From contig JANQLP010000061.1 of assembly GCA_028280515.1 (NCBI GenBank), positions 1 through 64,000 on the forward strand: a DNA stretch of 64,000 nucleotides. Reading direction: 5' to 3'. Origin of the DNA: Hyphomicrobiales bacterium (GTDB lineage Bacteria; Pseudomonadota; Alphaproteobacteria; Rhizobiales; Methyloligellaceae). The notes beneath the pieces were generated by a model that was given only the letters and a program-made list of their open reading frames with translations, had not been told where the DNA came from and ran no database searches. This document shows, in pieces, positions 1 through 10,900 of the stretch. Made by a program: the position numbers and the translations under genes. Each line of letters begins with the position of its first letter. The stretch's first letter is position 1.

Positions 1-644
1 TCAATACGATCCAAGTACTCCAGCAAGGTACATCCCATAACTAACTTATCTCCCGAGGCGACCAAGTGAGTTCCGAGCGTGCGTTCCATTGGCCGGTCAT
101 CCTCGGCGATCGTGTCGAGAAGGCCGCCGATCTGGTCAAACCGGTTCGCGCGCAACGCGTCGAAAACCTCGGCACCGTGCTTGTTGAAATCCTTGTGCTC
201 GGACGCGATCTTGTCGAGCTTGTTCGCGGTCTCTTCAAAGAGCTTGCGTCCTTCGTCGGTCGCCGCGCCGGCCAGCGCCGTCTTGGCGAGCTTCTGTGCG
301 ACTTCGATTTCCTTGTCGACCTGTGCGCCGAAATTCCCGAATTTCTTGACCGCTTCATCGAAGTCCTGACGCGCGCCGGCGACGCCGAAGTCCTGGCCGT
401 ACCGGATGCCGCGCTCCACCTGAATACCCTGTTCGAGCTGGTGAACCGTGACGTTGGTCAATGCCTGCGTCAGCGGCAGGTCGCGTTCGGCAATGCCTTC
501 GATCTCGTGGCCGATCTTCATCATCTGCCACGTGCTGACCCCGCCAACCAGCACGATCAGACCCATACAGAAGCCCAGAAGCGCGAAGATCTTTGCTCCC
601 AGGCTGATACTTCCAAAACCCTTGCCAAATGACAGTTTACTCAT
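1..644 (-). CDS. Methyl-accepting chemotaxis protein, N-terminal part (runs off window start)
   Basis: The reading frame is open from an ATG at 644 to the window edge, about 214 codons. A short basic N-terminus is followed by one hydrophobic segment (about residues 17-40), then a long, charged, helical region with heptad-like spacing (about 48-190). This is the layout of the inner-membrane anchor and four-helix sensor of a chemoreceptor. The HAMP and signalling hairpin that would prove the family lie outside the window, so a histidine kinase or other HAMP receptor remains possible. It sits 39 bp downstream of a small helical gene on the same strand and is probably co-transcribed with it. The plus-strand frame at 66-632 is its shadow. 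Confidence 0.6.
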   Translation of the reverse strand, partial: MSKLSFGKGFGSISLGAKIFALLGFCMGLIVLVGGVSTWQMMKIGHEIEGIAERDLPLTQALTNVTVHQLEQGIQVERGIRYGQDFGVAGARQDFDEAVKKFGNFGAQVDKEIEVAQKLAKTALAGAATDEGRKLFEETANKLDKIASEHKDFNKHGAEVFDALRANRFDQIGGLLDTIAEDDRPMERTLGTHLVASGDKLVMGCTLLEYLDRI

Positions 645-683
645 CTCGCCCAATCCTTATCCAACATGAACAATTTGAATTCA

Positions 684-1043
684 TCAGTTCAGCGCCATCG
701 GCGCCGTCTTTCCGCCTGGCCCTGTTGTGCGCTCCGCGTCGAAGTACAAGGCGAGGATCGCCTCATGCACACCTTTGAGTTCGGTTGCGATGTTCTGAAC
801 CGACTCCAGCGCACTTGCCTTTTCGAGCTCGAGTTCGTCGAGCCGCACCAAAGCTGTGCGATAGAACGCCGTATATGCTTCGGGTACCCGGTCCGGGGTC
901 TCGCGATTCGCCTTTTCAAGCGTGCGGATCATCTCCTGCGCAAGGTCGCGCAATCTGACAATCGCAAACGTGATTTGAACGCGATCTGACAGCCGACATA
1001 CGCTGTCGGCATGTTGTGATTCTTGCTCGCATGTCAGGCCCAT
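684..1043 (-). CDS. Small helical protein upstream of the chemoreceptor, function unknown
   Basis: This is a 119-aa protein from the ATG at 1043; the frame extends to a TTG at 1127, but the ATG has a GGGGA element about seven bases upstream. The protein is predicted to be almost entirely helical, with regularly spaced Leu/Ile/Ala and many Glu/Arg, no signal peptide and no membrane segment. I do not recognise a family. It lies directly before the chemoreceptor gene on the same strand (39 bp gap), so a role as a partner of that receptor is a reasonable inference but nothing more. Confidence 0.5.
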   Translation of the reverse strand: MGLTCEQESQHADSVCRLSDRVQITFAIVRLRDLAQEMIRTLEKANRETPDRVPEAYTAFYRTALVRLDELELEKASALESVQNIATELKGVHEAILALYFDAERTTGPGGKTAPMALN

Positions 1044-1298
1044 CAGGAGTCCCCATCCCTCAGGTTCCTTAACGGTGCGTTGGCCCTCCACCGGCCTCGT
1101 GGTGAAAGCGGTGGTACGTGCCGTCAAGTTCTAGGGATGGTTGTACGCACAAGTTCTGAACAACAGTTTAATTGTGCAAATGCTGTTCAAATGGCTGAAT
1201 CCTTGATAGAAAATATGAGATCATTTGATAGCTAAAAACTATGCAATTATTGAGTTTAATAGATTTTGAACACACTCATAAGTAGAAAAAGAGGCAGC
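1044..1298. promoter_or_regulatory. Divergent intergenic region between the receptor operon and the MerR/B12 regulator
   Basis: This 255-bp spacer is clearly more AT-rich than its surroundings. It holds TGAACA at 1157-1162, TGTTCA at 1184-1189 (together an inverted pair separated by 21 bp) and TGAACA again at 1267-1272. These may be half-sites for the adjacent MerR-type regulator, which normally binds short inverted repeats near its own gene. An AAAAGAGG ribosome site at 1287-1294 sets the regulator start at 1299. The operator assignment is inference. Confidence 0.35.
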
Positions 1299-2186
1299 AT
1301 GCATTCTGTCAAGACCATTTCGGCGCTCGCCGGCGTGAAACCCGAAACGATCCGGTCGTGGGAACGCCGATACAGCATTCTGACGCCGGCGCGCGACGGC
1401 GGCGGCCGACGCGTCTACTCCGACGACGATGTCGATCGTTTGTGCCTGATCGCGGAACTGGTCCGGTCCGGCCATGCCATCAGCCGGCTGGCGGAGCTCG
1501 GTGACGATGAACTTCGCGCGCTCAAGACACAGGATGCGCCGCGCGCTGCCGAGAGCGAAGAGCAACGCTCGGCTCGCGCGCTTCTGAAGGCGATCGAGGA
1601 TTATGATCCGGAGCGGTTCCGGATGCTGGTCGGCGCGACATTGACACAGTATCCGCCAACCGTACTGGCGGACCATGTGCTGTCGCCGACCCTGCGGAGC
1701 ATCGGCAATCTGTGGGAGCAGGGGAAGATCGATGTCGGGCAGGAGCACACGCTGTCGGGAATCGTGCGTCAGCTCATGCTGACGGCGATTTCCATCATGC
1801 AGGGGTCGGCCAACGGACCACGCATCGCATTCACGACCCTGAGCGGTGAACGCCACGAGCTGGGTGTGCTCATAGCCTGCTATGTCGCGACTGCGGAGCG
1901 TTTCAATTGCCACTATTTCGGGCCGGACATGCCGGTGCCCGATCTCGTGCGCAACATCAAGAAAATGGATATACGCGGACTGGCGGTCAGTCTCGTGCAC
2001 AACACATCCGAGACCGACCCCGTCGAAGAAGTGATCCAGCTCGCCCGCACCTTGCCCGAAGACGTCGCGTTGTGGGCGGGTGTCGGCGCGCACGCGGCGT
2101 CCGTCACAGACCGGTTGCCGCCGCGCGTGATGACGTTCGATGCCTACGCGCCGTTCGTTCGCCGGCTGCGCACGCTGGAGCCCTGA
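1299..2186 (+). CDS. MerR-family regulator with cobalamin-binding domain, CarH/LitR type
   Basis: A 295-aa protein. Residues 4-75 are a MerR winged helix (VKTISALAGVKPETIRSWERR). Residues 90-165 form the helical bundle that caps cobalamin, and 172-290 a Rossmann-like B12-binding fold. The bundle contains W139, then exactly nine residues, then E149-H150: the W-x9-EH signature of the coenzyme-B12 photoreceptor CarH. H186 in ERHELG is in the position of the lower axial histidine of CarH. CarH-type proteins bind adenosylcobalamin in the dark as DNA-bound tetramers and fall apart in light. The start is the ATG at 1299 with AAAAGAGG upstream; an in-frame TTG at 1266 is less likely. It is divergent from the receptor operon and 187 bp before dnaG. 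The targets are unknown. Confidence 0.82.
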   Translation: MHSVKTISALAGVKPETIRSWERRYSILTPARDGGGRRVYSDDDVDRLCLIAELVRSGHAISRLAELGDDELRALKTQDAPRAAESEEQRSARALLKAIEDYDPERFRMLVGATLTQYPPTVLADHVLSPTLRSIGNLWEQGKIDVGQEHTLSGIVRQLMLTAISIMQGSANGPRIAFTTLSGERHELGVLIACYVATAERFNCHYFGPDMPVPDLVRNIKKMDIRGLAVSLVHNTSETDPVEEVIQLARTLPEDVALWAGVGAHAASVTDRLPPRVMTFDAYAPFVRRLRTLEP

Positions 2187-2373
2187 GCCGGAGCGGCCCG
2201 GAAAGAGACCGGGAAGACCGCATGGCACCGTGCCCGGCGGCGACGGCCTGCCCACAGTTTGTCCCCAGGATGTTCCGGGCGCGCTTTAAGATGGTCGTGT
2301 CGAAATTAGTCTCGCAAGCTGCGTTCGATTAAATTCGCTAAACCCGACAAGGTGATTCGTTTTTGCGGACCCG

Positions 2374-4314
2374 ATGCGCTTCGACCCCTCATTCCTCGAT
2401 GAAATCCGCACCCGCCTGCCGGTGAGCCAGGTGGTGGCCAAGCGCGTGAAGCTCAAGCGCCAGGGCCGCGAGTTCATCGGCCTCAGCCCCTTCAAGCAGG
2501 AGAAGACGCCGTCCTTCACGGTCAACGACCAGAAGGGCTTCTTTCACTGCTTCGCCTCCGGCGAGCACGGCGACATCTTCTCCTTCCTGCAGAAGACGGA
2601 AGGGCTGTCGTTTCCGGAAAGCGTGGAACAGCTGGCGCGCGAGGCGGGCCTCGACATGCCCAAGGCGACCCCGCAGGCAGAGGCGCGCGAGAAGGTGCGC
2701 GACCGGCTGCGCATGGCCATGGAGGAGGCGTGCCGGTTCTTTCAAGCCGCTTTGGCCGACAAGCAGGGGCACGGCGCGCGCGAGTATCTGCGCGGGCGCG
2801 GGGTCAGCGAGAAGACGACCGCCACCTTCCGTCTCGGCTTCGGCGGGCGCGACCGCCACGGGCTGAAGGAGCATCTGGCGGCCAAGGGTTACAGCGCCGA
2901 GGAGATGGTCGAGGCCGGGCTGATCATCGCCGGCGACGACATCCCCGTCTCCTACGACCGGTTCCGCGAACGGCTGATCTTCCCCATCACCGACCAGAAG
3001 GGCCAGGTGATCGCCTTCGGCGGCCGCGCCCTGTCGGACGCCATGAAGGCGAAGTACGTGAACTCGCCGGAGACCCCGCTGTTCCACAAGGGGTACGTGC
3101 TGTTCAACATGGGCCCCGCGCGCCAGGCGGCGTTCGAGCGCGAGCAGATCCTCGTGGTCGAGGGATACATGGACGTGATCGCGCTCTCGCAAGCCGGATT
3201 TCCCAATGCGGTCGCACCGCTCGGCACCGCGCTCACCGAGGACCAGTTGCGGCTCTTGTGGCGCATGGGCTCCGAACCGGTTCTCTGCTTCGACGGCGAC
3301 GATGCGGGCCGCAAGGCGGCCTACCGCGCGGTCGATACCGCGCTGCCGATGCTCGAACCCGGCAAGAGCCTCAAATTCTGCTTCCTGCCGCGCGGCCAGG
3401 ACCCGGACGACTATCTGGCCGAGCACGGGGCGGACGCGTTCCGCGCGCTCATCGACAAGGCGTTTCCGCTGGTGCAGGTGCTGTGGGCGCGGGAGGTGGA
3501 GGCGGGGGATTTCTCGACGCCGGAACGCCGTGCCGCGCTTGAGGACCGCCTGGCCGAGCTGCTGAAGCAGATTTCCCACAAACGCGTGCGCCGCCACTAT
3601 GGCGAGGAGATCGCCCTACACCTGAAACGCCTGTGGCTCGCCGATACGCCGGTCAAGCGCGCGCCTGGTCCGGCCAAACGAACCTCGCGCGCGCGCTTCG
3701 AGCGCGCCGGCGACCGTGCACGGGGTCCGCGAAACCGGCAGGAACCCTGGGAATATGGCGGTGCGAGCGAAAGCCTGAAGCGCAGCGCGCTGGTGCGCGG
3801 GGCGTCGGAAATCGCCACCCGCGAGGCGCTGATCCTGCGCACCTTGTTCAATCATCCGTGGCTGCTGGAGGCGCAAGCGGAACAGATCGCGTCGCTGACC
3901 TTCAGAAATAGGCGTCTGGAAGCGTTGCGTGACGAAATGCTAACCCTTACAATCGGGGACAAACCTCTTGACTTCGAAGCATTTCGTACACAATTGAGGG
4001 AAAGCAGAAGTGGCGCAATCGTGGCCCAGGTCGACCGCGCCATAACACACAAGAGTGACTGGTTTGCCGAAACCGGCGCGTCCCGGTCGGACGTAGAGAC
4101 CGGTTGGAAGCAAATTCTGGCCCTGCACCGCAAGTCGGTGGAACTCGGGCGGGAACTTGAGGCGGCGCAGCACGCTTTCCAGACAGAAGGAAGCGACAGC
4201 GCGTTTGAACGGCTATGCGACATTCGCAGGCAGCTGACAGATCTGGAAGGCGTGGAGGCCAGTATTGAGGGCTATGGCGAGGAGTCAGGCCGGGCGGGCG
4301 ACCCGCTGGCGTGA
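2374..4314 (+). CDS. dnaG: DNA primase DnaG
   Basis: A 646-aa primase that makes RNA primers at the replication fork together with DnaB. The N-terminal CHC2-type domain spans about residues 1-100. The TOPRIM catalytic core follows at about 255-345 (EGYMD, then DGDDAG carrying the metal-binding acidic residues), and a C-terminal helicase-binding region runs from about 470. Three of the four zinc ligands of the usual CPFH...CFGC finger are absent: the segment reads GLSPFKQEKTPSF and then HCFASG, so only Cys59 remains. I recall the same loss in other alphaproteobacterial DnaG proteins, so this looks like a lineage trait rather than damage. It precedes rpoD in the classical macromolecular-synthesis order, without rpsU. 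Confidence 0.97.
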   Translation: MRFDPSFLDEIRTRLPVSQVVAKRVKLKRQGREFIGLSPFKQEKTPSFTVNDQKGFFHCFASGEHGDIFSFLQKTEGLSFPESVEQLAREAGLDMPKATPQAEAREKVRDRLRMAMEEACRFFQAALADKQGHGAREYLRGRGVSEKTTATFRLGFGGRDRHGLKEHLAAKGYSAEEMVEAGLIIAGDDIPVSYDRFRERLIFPITDQKGQVIAFGGRALSDAMKAKYVNSPETPLFHKGYVLFNMGPARQAAFEREQILVVEGYMDVIALSQAGFPNAVAPLGTALTEDQLRLLWRMGSEPVLCFDGDDAGRKAAYRAVDTALPMLEPGKSLKFCFLPRGQDPDDYLAEHGADAFRALIDKAFPLVQVLWAREVEAGDFSTPERRAALEDRLAELLKQISHKRVRRHYGEEIALHLKRLWLADTPVKRAPGPAKRTSRARFERAGDRARGPRNRQEPWEYGGASESLKRSALVRGASEIATREALILRTLFNHPWLLEAQAEQIASLTFRNRRLEALRDEMLTLTIGDKPLDFEAFRTQLRESRSGAIVAQVDRAITHKSDWFAETGASRSDVETGWKQILALHRKSVELGRELEAAQHAFQTEGSDSAFERLCDIRRQLTDLEGVEASIEGYGEESGRAGDPLA

Positions 4315-4340
4315 GGCCTCATTGGGGGCGCCTCGTTTGG

Positions 4341-4355
4341 TTAATCAGGATTTAA
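4341..4355. promoter_or_regulatory. Canonical CtrA box (TTAA-N7-TTAA) upstream of rpoD
   Basis: TTAA at 4341-4344 and TTAA at 4352-4355 are separated by exactly seven bases, the full consensus for the alphaproteobacterial cell-cycle regulator CtrA. It lies 110 bp before the rpoD start, inside the only spacer between dnaG and rpoD. TTAA is rare in this GC-rich DNA, so a chance match is less likely, but binding is not shown. Confidence 0.5.
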
Positions 4356-4465
4356 GGGTGTTACCGCTAGGTAGTGTGGTTTGCGGGAACGGGAACCGGG
4401 CCACTCTCCTCATGCGGATCTGAACCGCGAGCGCACGTCTCGCGTACAAGGAACGAAGTATCATT

Positions 4466-6541
<2,076 letters not shown>

Positions 6542-6857
6542 GGCTCGAATTCCCGAACTGTGCGGGCCGATGCGCTAGGGAAACAAAAACGCATTCCCGG
6601 ACAGCGCGCGCCAAGGGCGCGTCGCGTGATCCGGGACCCAGCGTGAAACGTGGCGAAGCCGCAACTGGATTCCCGCTTTCGCGGGAATTTCAACAGGGCG
6701 CTAAAGCCGGAATCCAGATGTGACGTGCCACACGTGGCACTGTTGGAAGCTGGATCCCGGATCGCGCGGCGGATCGGGACCACGGGCTGACCGGGCGCAC
6801 AGGCCGCCGCTTGTCCGGGATGACGGTGATGGATTCTGTTCGCAGCCCACTTTCCAT
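6542..6857. repeat. Dispersed palindromic repeat field downstream of rpoD
   Basis: No gene is seen. The stretch holds hairpin units of the type ATTCCCGC-TTTC-GCGGGAAT (about 6667-6692) and half units (CGGAATCCAG near 6709). It also holds a longer module around 6593-6695 (CGGGACCCAGCGTGAAACG then TGGCGAAGCCGCAACTGG) that recurs at 7258-7392 and 7410-7485. A related variant lies at 13530-13612. Some hairpins here could also stop transcription from rpoD. Confidence 0.7.
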
Positions 6858-7229
6858 CGTCATTCCGGCGAAAGCCGGAATCCAGTAAGGTAGACGCCAT
6901 GGACCGCAGTCCGTGCGTCTACATGCTGGCAAGCAAGAGAAACGGCACGCTCTATACAGGCGTGACGAGTGACCTTCCGAAACGCGTCTGGCAGCACAGG
7001 CATGGAGATGTTCCCGGTTTCACCAGGAAACACGGTGTTCACATACTTGTCTGGTATGAGATGCACGAAACGATGGAAGCTGCCATAACCCGTGAGAAAC
7101 GCATCAAGGAGTGGAAGCGCGCCTGGAAGGTGGAACTTATTGAAACAGCCAATCCTGACTGGCGCGACCTGTACGACGAAGTATATCGCTAGGGCTGCTT
7201 TCTGGATTCCGGCTTTCGCCGGAATGACG
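6858..7229 (+). mobile_element. Candidate GIY-YIG element bounded by perfect 28-bp inverted repeats
   Basis: The 28 bases at 6858-6885 are the exact reverse complement of those at 7202-7229 (CTGGATTCCGGCTTTCGCCG followed by GAATGACG on the plus strand). Each end is itself a hairpin (ATTCCGGC / GCCGGAAT). The only gene between them is a GIY-YIG endonuclease. The arrangement looks like a minimal mobile or repeat-associated unit; mobility is inferred, not shown. Confidence 0.5.
6899..7192 (+). CDS. GIY-YIG family endonuclease (small, stand-alone)
   Basis: A 97-aa single-domain protein. The variant GIY-YIG motif reads VYML...LYTGVT (residues 7-22), followed by the conserved Arg in DLPKRVWQHR and the catalytic-type Glu in EAAITREKRIKEWKR (about residues 59-73). 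The length matches the common family of about 95-aa predicted nucleases. Such proteins cut DNA with a divalent metal; the cellular role of these small stand-alone members is not settled. It lies alone between inverted palindromic repeats in a repeat-rich spacer, which suggests it may process or spread the repeats. Confidence 0.85.
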   Translation: MDRSPCVYMLASKRNGTLYTGVTSDLPKRVWQHRHGDVPGFTRKHGVHILVWYEMHETMEAAITREKRIKEWKRAWKVELIETANPDWRDLYDEVYR

Positions 7230-7501
7230 GATTAGGGAGAATGGCAAACGAATCGTCTTCCCTGACCGTGTGCGCCGAAGGCGTGTGTCGCACCTAAGGT
7301 GCGCCAAGTGTAAAACTGCGATCCGGGACACAGCATGAGACGTGGCGAAGCCGCAACTGGATTCCCGCCTTCGCGGGAATTTCAAAAGGCGGTTGGAAAA
7401 GAAACACGAATTCCCGGACCGTGTGTGCGGAACGCACATCACGCGATCCGGGACCCAGCGTAAAACGTGGCGAAGCCGCCACTGAAAAAGGAACCCCCAT
7501 C
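7230..7501. repeat. Repeat field with two further copies of the downstream-of-rpoD module
   Basis: No gene is seen. Copies of the module with CGATCCGGGAC, ACGTGGCGAAGCCGC and ATTCCCGC...GCGGGAATTTC lie at about 7258-7392 and 7410-7485. The second copy ends directly in the ribosome-binding site of the next small gene (AAAGGAACCC at 7488-7496). Confidence 0.65.
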
Positions 7502-7726
7502 ATGAGCAAGGCGAAAGCACGGGCCCGCGCCAAGGCGCGCACCATGGCCAAGCTGGCCAACCGCAAGCCCAAGGGCGAGAAATCGGAAGAAGTGGACGCA
7601 AGCGCCTCGAAAGAGCAGCGCCCGAACCGCGCCGACGCCAAGGCGTCTCAGGGGCGCCAGTTCGGCCCCGCCAGCCACATCAAGTCCGCCGCCCGCACGA
7701 CGCGGGGGGCTGCGAGGTCGAGGTAG
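7502..7726 (+). CDS. Small highly basic protein, function unknown
   Basis: A 74-aa protein from the ATG at 7502 with AAGGA upstream; the frame is open further back to 7421 but that part is repeat DNA. The sequence is dominated by Lys, Arg and Ala (MSKAKARARAKARTMAKLAN), has no hydrophobic segment and is probably unstructured. Nucleic-acid binding is a guess from charge alone. Its 5' end abuts the dispersed repeat, so the repeat may supply or affect expression signals. A terminator follows at 7760. Confidence 0.55.
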   Translation: MSKAKARARAKARTMAKLANRKPKGEKSEEVDASASKEQRPNRADAKASQGRQFGPASHIKSAARTTRGAARSR

Positions 7727-7759
7727 CGGTGCATAGCTCTAACATTGTTAGAAATCTGA

Positions 7760-7791
7760 GAGGGCGGTCGAGAGGCCGCCCTCATTATTTT
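7760..7791 (+). terminator. Intrinsic terminator after the basic small protein
   Basis: GAGGGCGGTC (7760-7769) pairs with GGCCGCCCTC (7774-7783) around a GAGA loop, giving ten pairs with one G-T. It is followed by TCATTATTTT. It lies 34 bp after the stop codon at 7726. Confidence 0.75.
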
Positions 7792-7908
7792 GACAAGCCA
7801 CATGTTAGCAAAAAAACGCGTAAACTACCTGATAGATAGAAATTACCTTTTTCATTGAGAAACGCTATTTTGATTGCGACTAAGTAGATCAGAATCCCAG
7901 AATAGATA

Positions 7909-7914
7909 TATAAT
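7909..7914 (+). promoter_or_regulatory. Candidate -10 element (TATAAT) of the metallophosphoesterase-STAND gene
   Basis: A perfect TATAAT lies 30 bp before the start codon in an AT-rich spacer. No good -35 was found at the usual distance. An AAAGGG ribosome site at 7929-7934 follows. Confidence 0.35.
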
Positions 7915-7944
7915 TCCGAGAATCATCCAAAAGGGATATTCCGA

Positions 7945-10900
7945 ATGCATATTTTGCATCTCAGTGATCTGCACTTTTCTCAAAACAACTACGAGCTAAC
8001 GAACCTTCTAAACGAGGTGTTGATCCCTGATCTCAGCCGTCTTGGTGATAATATCGACAAACCTGATTTTGTGGTTTTTTCGGGAGACCTAGTTCATGAT
8101 CCGGATGAAAAAGATGTGTACTATTTGTTTGGTGATTACTTGGAAAAAATACTAGATGCCCTATCTCTCGATGCATCACATGTCGTCTTTTGCCCGGGTA
8201 ATCATGATGTAAGCCGGCGGAAAATTACAGAAAAAAAAGCAGAAATAGGAGGAATATCATTATTATCTGAAGATGAAGATGATTTTTCTAAAATTTATTC
8301 TGCAGGCAATATGAGTAATTTGGCTTATGAATTATCGTCACCGTTTTTTGAATTTTGTGAGTTTTTTGAGCAAAAATGGTCTGATCCATTCTATTGCGTG
8401 AAAAAGTGTGTAGATGGACAAGCCTTCTTGGCCTTGAACACGTCGTTTTCGTGCTCTTTTGAAGGGTCAGGTAAAGACCGCGGCAAATTGGTTTTTCCTC
8501 TCGCAGCTCTTGAGAGAGGATTATCGCTAAGCGGCGAGCATGATTTGTTTGTACTCATGCATCATCCCCTTCACGAGTTCGCCGAACAGTATTTCCGTGT
8601 CATGAATCAGCGAATCTCAAATACGGCAACCGCTGTCATGTTTGGGCACGTTCATAATGCGAGACCCACGCTTGAGAAATCACCCGGATCGGATTGCTTT
8701 TTCTTACAATCCGGTGCGCTTTATGAACGTCCAAAGATTTATTCCGGCTATTGCTTGTATTCACGCCTGAAGGACGGACATGTCGCGCGTTTCAGAACGT
8801 TTCAAGCCGGTCGTGGCGAATTTGATATCGGAGTTGATGTTGCAAAGAACGGCTTGTTCTTCCCAACAGATGCGGATCAAAAAGCTTGGGAAAGCAGGAT
8901 CACAAAAGTATTGCCAGAAAAACTGAACTCTCATCTGCGCGAAAAATGTCTCTCAGAGTGTAATGAAATTTATGGCAATAATATTGTTCAACAGGATTTG
9001 TATGAAAGATATGTCTTTCCATACTTTGGAACCGATGGTTCTGGGAAAATTGATGAAGAATCTGGAATTGAAGGTTCAGAAATTCGATTTACTGAGAAAG
9101 ACATAAAGAAATCTGAAGAAAATATATTTGCATTTTTTCCAGAAGAATGCGGCGCTACTAGTTTTTTGTCTTACCTAGCGTTGGATATGTGCAAGAATCC
9201 TGAAGATTATGAATCTGCACGTATCCCAATATTGTTGGACATTTCCGTCATGCGGCCATACCCGGCGCACATTGAATCAATGGTTCGGAGTGCTATGCCG
9301 TGCTCAGATGACAGTGAATTCGGTTGGCGAGCTTTGAAAGAGTCACATCCATTTTTGTTCTTAGTCGATAACTTTTTGCCGAGCAACGATCGTCATCAGC
9401 GCGTAATTGAGAAGCTAACTGATTCATTTGAATCCGCGCGCTTCATCATAGCAGTGAAAACACCCTTGGCGATACACGCCAAAGCCCTACCGAAACTCGG
9501 AGTTGCGATGCCAGGCCGGAACGTCGTTCTGCATCCATTTTCTAGGCGTCAGGTTCGAGCTTTGGTCGAAAAATCCGATTTGCCGGATGACATGGACAGA
9601 AATCTCGTTGTTGACGACATCGCGACTCGATTTACGACCATAGGAATTCCATTATCCGGCCCAATAATTACAATGTATCTTTATATAATCAAGCAAAAAG
9701 GTAAATATGCACCTGTAAACGCTGCTTTAGTACTTGAAAATTTCGTTGAAGCGATTCTTGAAAAGATAGATTCATCAATTTTTAGAGAAGATTTTGATTA
9801 CGGAGAGCAGGTAAATGTGCTCTGCGAAGTGGCTAAATTATTTATTATGAAGGGTTTTATTTCTGTTACTTATGAATTAATGTATGAAAAAATATCGGAA
9901 TATTACTCTAGTGTAGGAATTGAAAGGACTGCCAATCAAGTAATAGAGTATTTTTTAGAAAAAAAGATATTCGAGCAGATTGGGCAAGATATATATTTTC
10001 GACACGGTATTTTTCTGACGTACTTAACTGCGAAAGAGATGATAAAAGATGAAGAATTCTTTGGTTTTTGTACTACAAAAAGTAACTGCTGTAGGTTCGT
10101 GAACGAAATTGACATATATTTCGGTCTCAAAAGGAATGACCTGAGAGGTTTGGAGAAGATATCAGGTTGGTACGAAGAGGCAAAGAATGAGGTTCTAAAG
10201 GAAGTTTCAGAACTCGCTGATCCGGAGACACTAAGCGATCTTTCTCTTCCTACTCAAAAAGATATGCACGAATTCATGGGTGAGGTGTCGCGACGAGTAT
10301 TATCTTCGGATTCCGGCGCTGAAGCTGATGAAGAATTGGATGGCGATGTCACCAGCCGTAAGCAATTCAAGCAAAAAATATCGAGGCCTATTATTCAGAA
10401 CCGAATTTTGCAATATATCCACTTACTTAGAGCATATTCAGTAGCGATAAAGAACCTCGAAGATATTCCGCGAGAAAAGAAGGAATATCACTTACAGCGC
10501 GTAATTAACGGATGGGCGTTGGTGACTGCTTTTTCGGTTAGGCTTTTTGCATTACTCTTTGAGGATGGTGAAGTAAAAACAGGCGATACAACATTCGTTT
10601 TTGACGACGGACGTCAAACAGATGGGCGTCAAATCCGAATGCTCATGGCGAATATTCCTACGGTTGTGAGTAACGTTGTTAGAGCGCATGTCGGGACTGA
10701 GAAGTTAAACTTGCAATTGAAATCGGTTGGCGAAAACGCTGTTGAGTCATTTCTCGCGCAAAGCTTACGCTTGGACATGCGGCTCCCGGAAATTTTGACT
10801 GATGTTCGAAGAACACTCGCAAAATCGAAAGGAGAACCGATAGTGCTGGAGTTTTGGATGTGGAAGCTTCGCGATAGTTTCATGCGGTTTGGGTTGGGCG

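Noticed and set aside
66..632. 188-codon plus-strand frame
   Set aside because: It is the antisense of the chemoreceptor frame; the minus strand has a ribosome site, a membrane helix and helical periodicity, this one has none.
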